Shown: positions 7,344-15,351 of the stretch, piece after piece | How the letters are laid out: each line of letters opens with the position of its first letter | Position numbering within the stretch: the stretch's first letter is position 1 | Source: Thermoplasmata archaeon | GTDB lineage: Archaea; Thermoplasmatota; Thermoplasmata; Thermoplasmatales; Thermoplasmataceae | Direction: 5' to 3' | Length of the DNA stretch: 19,601 nt | Assembly (NCBI GenBank): GCA_021850505.1 | Contig: JAJZLW010000092.1 | Coordinates: 1-19,601 of the forward strand | The notes under the pieces: generated by a model | Database searches by the model: none | What the model saw: the letters and a program-made list of their open reading frames with translations, nothing else | What the model was told of the DNA's origin: nothing | Made by a program: the position numbers and the translations under genes

Positions 7344-8681
7344 TCAGTTAAGTATATTCATATCTTTGTCGAAAGAGAGCTTTCTCCACATTCCATTGCA
7401 AGGATTCCCAAGCGACACGCCTATCTCGGTATACTGTTCAAGTGCGTCCGTTTTGTTGTTAAACTTGACTACTAAAGATCTTACAGTTCCTCCAAAAGTT
7501 CCTGCGTATTCCATGTGCCTACAAACCGTATTTTCACTCGCAGACTCTCTTTTCACTAATGAGTCGTAATGATCTGACATTATTTTAACCCCCTCGTCGA
7601 AATCTATTTTACCATATTTTTCTTTCACAGCCTTCTCGATTGACAGGTACCGATAATCACCAGTAACTGGATGTTTTACTGTTACAAGATACGGTTCTAG
7701 ATCTGAAGCTAGTGTTTTGCCAGCTGATACAATCCAATGTTCCGAAGCGTCTGGAAATTTAGCAAAGCCATGGTGTTTCGGGGTTGCTTCAACTATTCTT
7801 GTACCTTCCTTCTTGCTCGTAAAGCACCAATTGATAAGTGTTCTATTTGGTACTGAAAGAAATCTTTTCACTGCGTCACTCGTACCATCTGAATACTGAC
7901 CGAGCCACCTGAATAAAAACCAACTAGGAACACCATCTTCTGCCATCTCTTCGTTCTTCATTACATCGGAGATACCAGTAGAACAACTAAACGTATTTGC
8001 AGAATTGACGACACTATGATAACCAATATACCCCGGAACTACTGGTGAAACAAATGCTTTGCCGTGTTTAGGTTTTGCCACTTTTAACGCCAGGAATTGA
8101 TCCATGTATCGTCCGCCATCGTCATTATGAGCTGCAACAAGAGTATCGTCCTTCGTGGCCTTCCCCCATGCACTGAAAAAAGAGCAGTGGAGTGGGCTTT
8201 CCTCAGCAATATCGTCAGGCATCAGTGGGTAATGCGATTCCGGAGATGGTAAGGTGTACATTATATCAATATTCAGGTTGGTGAGCATGAGATCTTTGTA
8301 GTCCACACCTGAGGCATTAGCCATACTGGCCACCTCATCCAAATATGACGAGTCTGTATACTTTGCAATACTGTCTTCCGCCAGTCCTATGTAATCGTTT
8401 GCGTTAATGTGTGCCTTTTCGAAGATTGAAACAAGTTTTGGAGTGTTAAACCTGACAACTTTTCTGATAATATCCGCTGTAGCTCTACCGAATTGGTCAC
8501 CCATCTCTGAAGCATCGCCTTCAACAAAGACTAAAGGTATGTAGCTTTTCCATGGATAAATCTCTGTTGTTTTAGTAAATACACTTCCATACTTCGTCCG
8601 CTCCACTTCTTCACCAAGTCCGTAACGACTGGAGTTTAGAGGATTTATTTTTTTTGTGCTGTTTGTTCCCATGTTTTCCAT
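7344..8681 (-). CDS. C45-family Ntn-hydrolase (acyltransferase/amidohydrolase-like)
   Basis: A 445-residue protein resembling acyl-CoA:6-aminopenicillanate acyltransferase (peptidase C45). Near the N terminus, VEGDASEMGDQFGRA (about 53-67) matches the family's G-x(3-4)-G-x-x-G segment. The predicted processing point lies before Cys166 in SPLHCSFFSAWG; Cys166 would become the N-terminal nucleophile after autocleavage. It is followed by the usual beta-hairpin and AHNDDGG (184-190) in place of the common RNxD segment. No signal peptide is seen, so a cytoplasmic location is likely. Relatives hydrolyse or transfer acyl groups on amide bonds; the substrate here is unknown. The gene is divergent from the dpp operon, which suggests action on an imported amide- or peptide-like compound. 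Starts at ATG 8681 or 8672 are both possible; a TATA-like box at 8690-8698 fits the latter better. Confidence 0.8.
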   Translation of the reverse strand: MENMGTNSTKKINPLNSSRYGLGEEVERTKYGSVFTKTTEIYPWKSYIPLVFVEGDASEMGDQFGRATADIIRKVVRFNTPKLVSIFEKAHINANDYIGLAEDSIAKYTDSSYLDEVASMANASGVDYKDLMLTNLNIDIMYTLPSPESHYPLMPDDIAEESPLHCSFFSAWGKATKDDTLVAAHNDDGGRYMDQFLALKVAKPKHGKAFVSPVVPGYIGYHSVVNSANTFSCSTGISDVMKNEEMAEDGVPSWFLFRWLGQYSDGTSDAVKRFLSVPNRTLINWCFTSKKEGTRIVEATPKHHGFAKFPDASEHWIVSAGKTLASDLEPYLVTVKHPVTGDYRYLSIEKAVKEKYGKIDFDEGVKIMSDHYDSLVKRESASENTVCRHMEYAGTFGGTVRSLVVKFNNKTDALEQYTEIGVSLGNPCNGMWRKLSFDKDMNILN

Positions 8682-8689
8682 TTGTTGGG

Positions 8690-8698
8690 ATTATATAG
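8690..8698 (-). promoter_or_regulatory. TATA-like box for the C45-type gene
   Basis: CTATATAAT on the minus strand is centred 22 bases before ATG 8672 and 13 before ATG 8681. If this box is used, translation probably begins at 8672. A second candidate further upstream is the minus-strand face of the box at 8747-8756. Confidence 0.35.
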
Positions 8699-8746
8699 CG
8701 TTAATGAACTTTACTGTATTTGTGGTTTGTTCATTTTCAGGACATA

Positions 8747-8756
8747 ATATTTATTA
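8747..8756 (+). promoter_or_regulatory. TATA-like box for the dpp operon
   Basis: ATATTTATTA is centred about 28 bases before GTG 8780 and decides the start choice for the first permease gene: transcription would begin next to that GTG, making upstream in-frame starts unavailable. The sequence is nearly symmetric and could also serve the divergent C45-type gene. Confidence 0.45.
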
Positions 8757-8779
8757 CGATCCTTCACTTTGCGCTCTCC

Positions 8780-9811
8780 GTGAACTCTGGAACTTTATTT
8801 TTCATAATCCGGAGAGTAATTTATGCAATTTTTACTTTGATCATACTAATTGTGTTTCTCTTTTTACTAATTCACATCATCGCTCCAAATCCACTTGAAT
8901 TGGCAAGGATTTATGCTGGAAATCCACATATTCCAACCACCACCCTTGAAAATATTGTTAAAAGATATGGATTGAATCAGCCCGTATACATCCAGATTAT
9001 TAGCTATATTAGTATGATTTTTCACGGAAACTTAGGCATGGATCCAATTTACAACGCTCCTGAACTAACATTAATTGGAACTTTTTTTCCGATCACGCTG
9101 GAACTTGTCTTTCCAGCAATAATTGTTGCCGTATTACTCGGAATTTTTACTGGGGCAATTGCAGCTTCAAGAAGGGGAAAACCTACCGACTATGGTGTTA
9201 AAATCTTATATCTTAGTTCATGGGGAACGCCTCCCTTCTTGGTTGCAATTTTACTTCAACTTGTAGTAGCCTATGATTTAAAGTTGCTTCCGGCGGTAAA
9301 CATGGTAAATCCTATTCTTACTGCACCTCCTTCTGTGACCCCTTTTCCTCTAATAAATGCAATTTGGGCTGGCGACTGGACATATTTTGTGAGTTTAATC
9401 CATCATATGATACTGCCTGCAATTGCGTTGGCTACGATTAGTTTTGGTATCGTAACAAGGCTCACCCGGGCCTCTATGCTGGATGTAATGGAAACAGATT
9501 TTTTCAGGCTAAGCCTTATGAAAGGGCTTTCACGAAAGAAAACTGTTTACGGGGTAGCGTTAAGAAATGCTGCTCTTCCACTAGTAACGCTGATTGTCCT
9601 CCTTTTTGCATATTCGGTTGCTGGTGCTGTAGTGATCGAGGATATTTTTGACTACCATGGCATGGGCTATTTTATAGTTCAGGCAATTGACAATCTGGAC
9701 TATATCGCGATTCTGGATACAACAATAATAGTTGGAATCGCAATAATTATCGCCAATCTAATTGCTGATGTCCTTTACGGTATACTAGATCCAAGGGTGA
9801 TTTTAGAATGA
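8780..9811 (+). CDS. dppB: oligopeptide-type ABC transporter permease, DppB-like
   Basis: 343 residues from GTG 8780. This start is chosen because the conserved permease N terminus (FFIIRRVIYAIFTL) follows at once and a TATA-like box lies 28 bases upstream; the open frame extends up to 8720, but that stretch is probably untranslated. Six or so hydrophobic helices, the extracytoplasmic loop containing GLNQPVYIQ and GNLGMD, and the EAA-type coupling loop (LSLMKGLSRKKTVYGVALRN) identify a DppB/OppB inner-membrane subunit. It pairs with the next gene to form the translocation channel for peptides or, in many archaea, oligosaccharides. The stop codon overlaps the next start (ATGA), implying translational coupling. 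Confidence 0.92.
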   Translation: MNSGTLFFIIRRVIYAIFTLIILIVFLFLLIHIIAPNPLELARIYAGNPHIPTTTLENIVKRYGLNQPVYIQIISYISMIFHGNLGMDPIYNAPELTLIGTFFPITLELVFPAIIVAVLLGIFTGAIAASRRGKPTDYGVKILYLSSWGTPPFLVAILLQLVVAYDLKLLPAVNMVNPILTAPPSVTPFPLINAIWAGDWTYFVSLIHHMILPAIALATISFGIVTRLTRASMLDVMETDFFRLSLMKGLSRKKTVYGVALRNAALPLVTLIVLLFAYSVAGAVVIEDIFDYHGMGYFIVQAIDNLDYIAILDTTIIVGIAIIIANLIADVLYGILDPRVILE

Positions 9812-10740
9812 TTGGAGACGCATCTCAAGCATTAATAAACAAAAACCAGCAAGATTCTCCAAAAAAAGTCTCCTTATTAAGGCTGATTATAAAAGACAGG
9901 AGTGCCATGATTGGTTTGATTATCATATCTATCTTCTTTGCTTGGTCGATAATCCAAGGATTCTTGGAATTTATTTCAAACTTTGGAAATTATCAGTCTT
10001 TGGGATACATTCTACTCCCTCATGATCCTTTTCAGCTTAACCCTTTTGCATCATCCCTCCCACCCTCAACTCATTACCTTCTTGGTACTAATTCATCAGG
10101 GGAAGATATTCTTTCGAGAATTTTGTACGCAGTTCCGAGAGACGCATTTATTGCGGTCATAGTTGTTGGGGTCTCCATTGGTGTAGGAGCGGTTCTTGGT
10201 ATAATCGCTGGATATATTGGGAAATTTGTAGACGACATCGTAATGCGCATTACCGATGCATTTCTTTCAGTCCCGCCTCTAATTTTAGTTATAGCGGTGT
10301 CCGTTATACTTAATGAGTCCTATTTTGCTGCAGTAGTGGGTCTGCTTGTTGTATGGTGGCCAATTTATGCTAGGTTTTTCAGGGGAGAGATATTGAAAAT
10401 TAAGAGACTTGACTATGTTCAGGCTGCAAAGCTGAACAATGTAGGAATGTTTTCATTTTTTTTCAGGTACCTTTTCATGAATAGCACGGATCCAATTATA
10501 GCATACGCCGCACTTGATTTTGGGAACGTAATCCTAATGTACTCGACTTTGGCGTTCTTGGGCATTGGACTCAGCCCTCCGATCCCAGAACTTGGATCGA
10601 TGGCAGCTAACGGAGTCGGGGCTCTTCCGATGGATTGGTGGTGGGCATTGGCCCCAGGATTTGCAATCCTAATCATCGTCATAGGGTTTGTACTCGTGGG
10701 GGATAGGATGCAGGATATAATAGCTAACAGGGTTAATTAA
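9808..10740 (+). CDS. dppC: oligopeptide-type ABC transporter permease, DppC-like
   Basis: 310 residues. A short cytoplasmic N-terminal segment is followed by one helix (about 33-55) and then, after the LGTNSSGEDILSRIL motif characteristic of DppC/OppC, about five more membrane helices. The EAA loop reads RGEILKIKRLDYVQAAKLNN, the contact site for the ATPase subunits, and the LAFLGIGLSPPIPELGSM motif near the C terminus is typical. It begins within the dppB stop (four-base overlap) and ends 11 bases before dppD. Together with DppB it forms the heterodimeric membrane channel. Confidence 0.93.
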   Translation: MIGDASQALINKNQQDSPKKVSLLRLIIKDRSAMIGLIIISIFFAWSIIQGFLEFISNFGNYQSLGYILLPHDPFQLNPFASSLPPSTHYLLGTNSSGEDILSRILYAVPRDAFIAVIVVGVSIGVGAVLGIIAGYIGKFVDDIVMRITDAFLSVPPLILVIAVSVILNESYFAAVVGLLVVWWPIYARFFRGEILKIKRLDYVQAAKLNNVGMFSFFFRYLFMNSTDPIIAYAALDFGNVILMYSTLAFLGIGLSPPIPELGSMAANGVGALPMDWWWALAPGFAILIIVIGFVLVGDRMQDIIANRVN

Positions 10741-10751
10741 CGGGTGGAAAA

Positions 10752-11717
10752 GTGTTACTTGAAATATCAAAAATGAGTGTATCATACAAGACTATTCTCG
10801 GAGAGTACAGAGTTATCGACAGTTTAGACTTCAAATTAGAAAAGGGCGAGAAGATTGCAATTGTTGGAGAGTCCGCTTCTGGCAAATCTACATTAGGACT
10901 CGTAATTGCAGGAATGCTACCCCCTAATTCTAAAACAACCGGTGCAGTTATGTTTGAGGGGCGGGATATGCTCAGAATGAATGAAAAGGAAAAGACCTAC
11001 CTTCGTGGCACATCTATTTTCATGATTTTTCAAAACCCGCTTAACAGCCTCAACCCGGTTAAGAATGTAGAATATCAGCTTATGGAGTGCGTGTCGCTCA
11101 GGAATCAGAAGCTATCAATTAACAGTTCAAGAGAAACTATGCTCAAAGAAGTAAATGATACGCTGGTAAAATTGAGAATGCCTGATCCTTCTGCTATAAT
11201 GAGACGCTATCCGCATGAGCTTTCCGGGGGGCAGGTGCAACGGATTGTGATAGCCATGGCCCTTATTTTAAAACCTAAACTTCTCATTGCAGATGAACCA
11301 ACTACAGCACTTGATGTAACTATTCAGGCCCAATTCCTTGAACTGATTAGAGAATTGAATAATGAATTAGGGATGTCAATCATTTTCATAACTCATGATA
11401 TAGCACTCGCCAATGTAATATCGGATAAACTCATGGTCTTTTACGGAGGACGCGTGGTAGAAACTGGAAAAACAACCAGGCTAATAAACGAACCTAAACA
11501 CCCATACACTGTTGGTCTAATCAAAAGTATTCCATCTAGTTCAAAGGATAAGCAAAGACTGTTTTCCATAATTGGTGCTCCTCCTGCTTACTTGAATCTG
11601 CCGAATGGTTGCAAATTCAGCCCAAGATGCAACAAAGTTATGAACAAATGTATTTTGGAAGAACCAAAATTGACACAAATTGGAGAAGATATGGTGAGAT
11701 GTTGGCTATATGAGTGA
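10752..11717 (+). CDS. dppD: oligopeptide-type ABC transporter ATPase, DppD-like
   Basis: 321 residues from GTG 10752, with GGTGG four bases upstream as ribosome binding site. It has all nucleotide-binding motifs: Walker A GESASGKST (39-47; Ala instead of the usual Gly at position 42), Q-loop Q94, signature LSGGQ (157-161), Walker B LLIADEP (177-183) and switch His in ITHD (H215). The C-terminal oligopeptide-transporter extension has HPYT (250-253) and four cysteines (287, 293, 300, 317) in the pattern C-x5-C-x6-C-x16-C, which in some characterised DppD proteins holds an iron-sulfur cluster; whether it does so here is unknown. It overlaps dppF by eight bases. Confidence 0.93.
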   Translation: MLLEISKMSVSYKTILGEYRVIDSLDFKLEKGEKIAIVGESASGKSTLGLVIAGMLPPNSKTTGAVMFEGRDMLRMNEKEKTYLRGTSIFMIFQNPLNSLNPVKNVEYQLMECVSLRNQKLSINSSRETMLKEVNDTLVKLRMPDPSAIMRRYPHELSGGQVQRIVIAMALILKPKLLIADEPTTALDVTIQAQFLELIRELNNELGMSIIFITHDIALANVISDKLMVFYGGRVVETGKTTRLINEPKHPYTVGLIKSIPSSSKDKQRLFSIIGAPPAYLNLPNGCKFSPRCNKVMNKCILEEPKLTQIGEDMVRCWLYE

Positions 11718-12651
11718 TATTTACAGGTTTGAGAATGTCCAGAAGTATTATTTAGCGAAAAAGAGAGGCATTATAGAAACTATATTCAGAGAAAAACCGA
11801 TTTACGTGAGGGCACTCGATGGGATTTCACTATCCCTTTCGGAAGGCAAAATTACAGCTCTCGTGGGAGAAAGTGGATCTGGAAAAACTACTGTTGGAAA
11901 AATTATGGCTACATTGGAGGTTCAAACTTCAGGATCAGTGTTTTTCAGAAACAAGAAAATCTCAAAAGAAGATTTCTCAACAATAAGGAAAAGCATTTCG
12001 ATGGTATTTCAGAATCCATCTACTTCTTTAAATCCTAGAATGAAGGTTTATGGAATAATTTCAGAAGCACTTAACGAACAGAACGAGGTGAAGATCAATG
12101 AAGCACTTACAAGCGTTGGCCTCAATTACAATGAAATAAAAGACAAACAAGTTAGGGAGCTTTCAGGAGGACAAATACAAAGGATCGCGATAGCCAGGTC
12201 TCTCGCTAAGCGTCCAGACCTAATTATTCTTGACGAACCAACGTCTGCTTTAGATGAATCAATCCAGGCACAGATTCTTAACATCCTGGCTGATCTATAT
12301 GCTTCGTACCACTTAACATACCTTTTTATAACTCATAACATAGAAGTAGCCAAGTATCTATCTGATGAGATAATAGTACTTTACGCAGGCAAAATAGTTG
12401 AGACCGGAAAAGCAGAAGACGTTATTCAGGAACCTCAACACCCATACACTCAAGTTCTTATGAAATCTGTTCCGTCAATAACCTCAAAGACATTAGTTGC
12501 CCCTAGTGGAGATGTCCCCAGCCTAATAAACCCACCAAAAGGCTGCAGATTCCATTCGAGATGCCCTTTTGTGATGGAAAAGTGTAAACAGGAAGAACCT
12601 GTACTCTTCCCTAACAAGACAGGATCTGTTGCTTGCTGGTTATATGAATAG
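11710..12651 (+). CDS. dppF: oligopeptide-type ABC transporter ATPase, DppF-like
   Basis: 313 residues. Walker A GESGSGKTT (53-61), Q-loop Q101, signature LSGGQ (151-155), Walker B LIILDEP (171-177), H-loop ITHN (His209). The N-terminal YYLAKKRG and ETIFREK insertion before Walker A is typical of DppF rather than DppD. The C-terminal extension carries four cysteines (279, 285, 292, 309) spaced as in DppD. It forms the ATP-hydrolysing heterodimer with DppD. The ATG lies inside the end of dppD and the stop is inside the next gene's start region, each with an eight-base overlap, so dppD, dppF and the next gene are probably translationally coupled. Confidence 0.93.
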   Translation: MSDIYRFENVQKYYLAKKRGIIETIFREKPIYVRALDGISLSLSEGKITALVGESGSGKTTVGKIMATLEVQTSGSVFFRNKKISKEDFSTIRKSISMVFQNPSTSLNPRMKVYGIISEALNEQNEVKINEALTSVGLNYNEIKDKQVRELSGGQIQRIAIARSLAKRPDLIILDEPTSALDESIQAQILNILADLYASYHLTYLFITHNIEVAKYLSDEIIVLYAGKIVETGKAEDVIQEPQHPYTQVLMKSVPSITSKTLVAPSGDVPSLINPPKGCRFHSRCPFVMEKCKQEEPVLFPNKTGSVACWLYE

Positions 12652-13054
12652 ATCAACAGAAAAAACTTTGTTAAAAGGTACAATTCTTCTTTTATTATTC
12701 TCCTTCTTTCTTGAGATCGGGCCGAATTCTATATTGAATTATTTAGAGTTTGTTTTGATATGGTATATACTTTTGTTCGTCTACATTCGGGTAAAACTTT
12801 CAAATAGATATGTCGCTGGGGAGGAATCAATCCAAACATTTAACCTGTTTGGAGGTAAAACTCTTAGATATGACGCCATTAACTTAGTATTTGTTAGGGC
12901 CGGATTCCTTCAGAGGCGTTTTGGATTGTCTACGGTTTTCATTATTTCTACTAGGTTCAACATTTTAATAAGAGACGTGCAGAACGGACAAAATATTGCT
13001 GATAAGATTAACAAGAAACTAAATGAACTCAAGATGCAGGAAAAAATAGTATAA
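12644..13054 (+). CDS. two-helix membrane protein with a bacterial-PH-like domain, last gene of the dpp operon
   Basis: 136 residues from ATG 12644, which overlaps the dppF stop by eight bases exactly as dppF overlaps dppD; an in-frame TTG at 12629 is an unlikely start. Two hydrophobic helices (about 9-26 and 33-51) anchor it, and about residues 55-128 alternate beta strands (IQTFNLFGGKTLRYDAINLV, then VFIISTRFNILIRDV) followed by a C-terminal helix, a pattern like the bPH2/YdbS membrane-flanking domains. The resemblance is by pattern only. Such domains have no enzymatic function and are usually linked to membrane stress or oligomeric platforms. It is not a standard dpp component; a regulatory or accessory role for the transporter is inferred from the coupling. 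Confidence 0.7.
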   Translation: MNRSTEKTLLKGTILLLLFSFFLEIGPNSILNYLEFVLIWYILLFVYIRVKLSNRYVAGEESIQTFNLFGGKTLRYDAINLVFVRAGFLQRRFGLSTVFIISTRFNILIRDVQNGQNIADKINKKLNELKMQEKIV

Positions 13055-13078
13055 GAAGGTAATTTTGATATTTAATTA

Positions 13079-13106
13079 AGAAAACGTTTAAAAATAGAAA
13101 AAATAA
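13079..13106 (-). terminator. T-rich archaeal-type terminator of the binding-protein gene
   Basis: On the minus strand this stretch, 20-48 bases beyond the stop at 13127, contains runs of six, five and four T, the poly-T signal that stops archaeal RNA polymerase. It lies in the 72-base gap between the convergent dpp operon and binding-protein gene. Confidence 0.5.
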
Positions 13107-13126
13107 TAGTTGGGAATGAACACCCG

Positions 13127-15172
13127 TTAAAATTTTGTGGCAACCGAGGTCTCTAACTGAGACTCGAGGGTAAAAACAGTTAGGATAAACTGCCCCGAAA
13201 TTGTATCTGAGATCATTGCCTTATCACCGAGAACCGTCCCGTTTGGAAGGGTTACATAGAAGTGTCCCTGGAGACCAGCTAAGTTGAGATAGTGTTCCGC
13301 AAGCGTTATGTTGAATTGATAGAGAGGAAGATTGCCTGGGTTATAATAACCATTGAAGTTTGGAGTAACCGGCCCAAGGTAATTGGTTGCTAGTGTGGTT
13401 CCATTGTAAGAGAACAGGTTGTCCAGTGAGGTATAATTTACTGCATGAACGAGTGCCAGCCTAAAATCAGTTAAGTCTGTAGGGAAAACCTGTGCATTCA
13501 TGGAAATAGCCCACTGGGCAGGACTCGAACCTTCGTTTTTAAAGTATGAACCGAGGGCAAGTTGATTGTATGGTGATGCCTGAGCGATGCTTTTAATAGA
13601 TGTGGGTGCAACTTGGGTCAATTGGACGTCGTTGGAAATGAAACCGGAGATCTTATCTGCTGTAGTCAGTGTATAGTCTATGACAACGTACTTTATGTGT
13701 GCTGGTTGCGCAACATAAGGTATATTCGAAAGATTATTTCCCCAATAGTTTGCATTTTTCTGCAGAGCAATTGTAGAAAGGGAACTAGATATGGTCTTGA
13801 AAGTGTACGGTCCAGATCCGATTGCGCCGTTTAAGTTTGTAAAGTTATTACCCGCGTTTGGTTGAACTCCTCCATGTGAATCTATATAGGCTGGGTAAAC
13901 GACATAATTGGAAGTCCCGGCAGCAAGTGCATCAACGTAAAATGGGTATGAGTCTAACAAGTTTATGTGAATTTGCAGAGGATTACTTCCGTTAATAGAA
14001 ATTGCTTGGTTTGAATATTCCATTAGGTTCATTTGAGTTTTATTAGATACGTTAAAATTAGAAAGCATATGAGATAAGTAATTTGCCGCATTCTGAGCGT
14101 TCAAAGTGAGATTACTCCCCTCTACGTAATGAGTTTCGTTTGAGTAATGTAATAGTGCACTTTGGAATCCCCACGGAATGGCGTAAGATGTAGAACTGAA
14201 CTGCGACGAATTGATCAAAACGAAGCTATTCACTCCAGATTCTGCAGGCTGGTCCATTAATATGGATCTGTATATTGAAAACCACACATCTGTAGCATTC
14301 AGTGGCAGATTATTGCTGAAGTGGAGGTTAGTTCTTAAGTTGAACGTGAAATTTTGATAGTTGCGTTCTGAATAGTTGTTTGCAAGAACAAGTTCCACCT
14401 GGCTGGAATTCGTTGCACTGGGCTCGACGAGACCCTGGAAAACTGAATTAAGGAAGGTCGAGTCTTCTAGAAGACCGGCACTAGCGGGATCGAGTGAATC
14501 TGGAGCATTGATTTGGATTGCATCTGTTAGGGTAGAGTTGGAAGGAGGCTTCACGGCGGTGTAAGAAGAATTATAAGACATCACGTTGTAGTAATAAACA
14601 TTAGCTGGATTATAAGAGAAGTTATTGACATAAGGCTGAACAAAAAAGGTATTGTCTGGAATAGGAAGCCAGATGTATGGTGCGTTATTATATACTACCT
14701 GGTAAATCTCCTTCACCTCGTTGATTTGGTTTGTGGTGTTGTTATCGAACATTATGTTCGGGTAAAAACTCTGCATCGTACTGTTGTTAAGCCATGAATC
14801 ATCTACATATGTAAATCCATAAGCAACATCGGTTGCCCCTATGATCTGTGTAAAGACAGGATCTGGCCAAGGTGGAGTTGGTCCCGGGTTGACCACCATG
14901 TTAGGAGTCGTGTTCGCAGTGAGCCAACCGAGAACAACTGGAATGCCAACTGCATTGTAGCTAGCTGGGATACCTATTTTATTAAAGTCACTGGTTATTA
15001 AACTTAATTGCTCGCTCTGGATTGATGGTACTGGGCTTACAGTCGTAATATATAGAGTCGAAAGATTCGTTTTGGGATGTGAGTTACTCGATACTACGAA
15101 CGCCGTAACACCAGCTGCAACTACAATTATAGCTATTATGATAGCAATCACAATATTCCTGCTTTTCATCAT
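13127..15172 (-). CDS. family-5 extracellular solute-binding protein with swapped (circularly permuted) halves
   Basis: 681 residues. A membrane helix at about 6-27 (signal/anchor, no lipobox Cys) is followed by a Ser/Asn-rich linker. Residues about 39-200 resemble the C-terminal part of SBP_bac_5 proteins: LYITTVSP, IQSEQLSLITSDFNKIGIP, WPDP (102-105), EIYQVVYNNAPYIWLP and a final YVNNFSYNPANVYYYNVM. Residues about 215-681 resemble the N-terminal part and middle: DSLDPA (225-230), FQGLVE, FNLRTNLHFSNNLPLNATDVW (from 277), GSGPYTF (452-458), NANYWG (473-478), RLALVHAVNY (571-580) and AEHYLNLAG. The protein ends with LTVFTLESQLE (664-674), the strand equivalent to the one at 39-54. More than 20 N-x-S/T sequons suggest a glycosylated surface protein. 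It should deliver substrate to DppBCDF. The ATG has a TATA-like box about 25 bases upstream, so it is leaderless. Confidence 0.9.
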   Translation of the reverse strand: MMKSRNIVIAIIIAIIVVAAGVTAFVVSSNSHPKTNLSTLYITTVSPVPSIQSEQLSLITSDFNKIGIPASYNAVGIPVVLGWLTANTTPNMVVNPGPTPPWPDPVFTQIIGATDVAYGFTYVDDSWLNNSTMQSFYPNIMFDNNTTNQINEVKEIYQVVYNNAPYIWLPIPDNTFFVQPYVNNFSYNPANVYYYNVMSYNSSYTAVKPPSNSTLTDAIQINAPDSLDPASAGLLEDSTFLNSVFQGLVEPSATNSSQVELVLANNYSERNYQNFTFNLRTNLHFSNNLPLNATDVWFSIYRSILMDQPAESGVNSFVLINSSQFSSTSYAIPWGFQSALLHYSNETHYVEGSNLTLNAQNAANYLSHMLSNFNVSNKTQMNLMEYSNQAISINGSNPLQIHINLLDSYPFYVDALAAGTSNYVVYPAYIDSHGGVQPNAGNNFTNLNGAIGSGPYTFKTISSSLSTIALQKNANYWGNNLSNIPYVAQPAHIKYVVIDYTLTTADKISGFISNDVQLTQVAPTSIKSIAQASPYNQLALGSYFKNEGSSPAQWAISMNAQVFPTDLTDFRLALVHAVNYTSLDNLFSYNGTTLATNYLGPVTPNFNGYYNPGNLPLYQFNITLAEHYLNLAGLQGHFYVTLPNGTVLGDKAMISDTISGQFILTVFTLESQLETSVATKF

Positions 15173-15191
15173 TGGGGGATAGAAAAACCTA

Positions 15192-15205
15192 TATATTATA
15201 TTTTT
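15192..15205 (-). promoter_or_regulatory. TATA-like box for the solute-binding protein
   Basis: On the minus strand AATATAATATATA is centred about 25 bases before the ATG at 15172, with no Shine-Dalgarno site, which fits a leaderless and probably strong promoter. Confidence 0.5.
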
Positions 15206-15315
15206 GCGATGTTTTGGAGAAGTTCGCTTTCGTAAACCCGGTTATTTTCTGCATCTATAAAACTTATTAGATACACCTAAAAATATTTAATTAGTTAAAT
15301 TTTTTGGTTAACAAT

Positions 15316-15323
15316 TTTATATA
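15316..15323 (+). promoter_or_regulatory. TATA-like box for the FAD oxidoreductase
   Basis: TTTATATA is centred about 32 bases before ATG 15352 and predicts a transcription start near 15344. This argues against the in-frame TTG at 15304 as start. The 130-base divergent gap also holds an A/T-rich near-palindrome around 15281-15305 that could be an operator. Confidence 0.45.
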
Positions 15324-15351
15324 TTCATTAGGAATTTTCGGTTTGAAAAAA

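Noticed and set aside
8720..8779. Upstream extension of dppB to the first in-frame start
   Set aside because: It would place the TATA-like box inside the coding region, and the extra residues are not part of the conserved permease N terminus.
8656..8898. 80-codon plus-strand frame across the divergent promoter
   Set aside because: It overlaps both the C45 gene start and the dppB N terminus in another frame; the product has no recognisable features.
12450..12683. 77-codon minus-strand frame opposite the end of dppF
   Set aside because: Antisense shadow of conserved dppF sequence.
13127..15172. Frameshift or truncation at the 3' end of the binding-protein gene as explanation for the missing C-terminal part
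   Set aside because: The sequence beyond the stop is a T-rich terminator with no remnant of the missing part, and that part is instead present at the N terminus.
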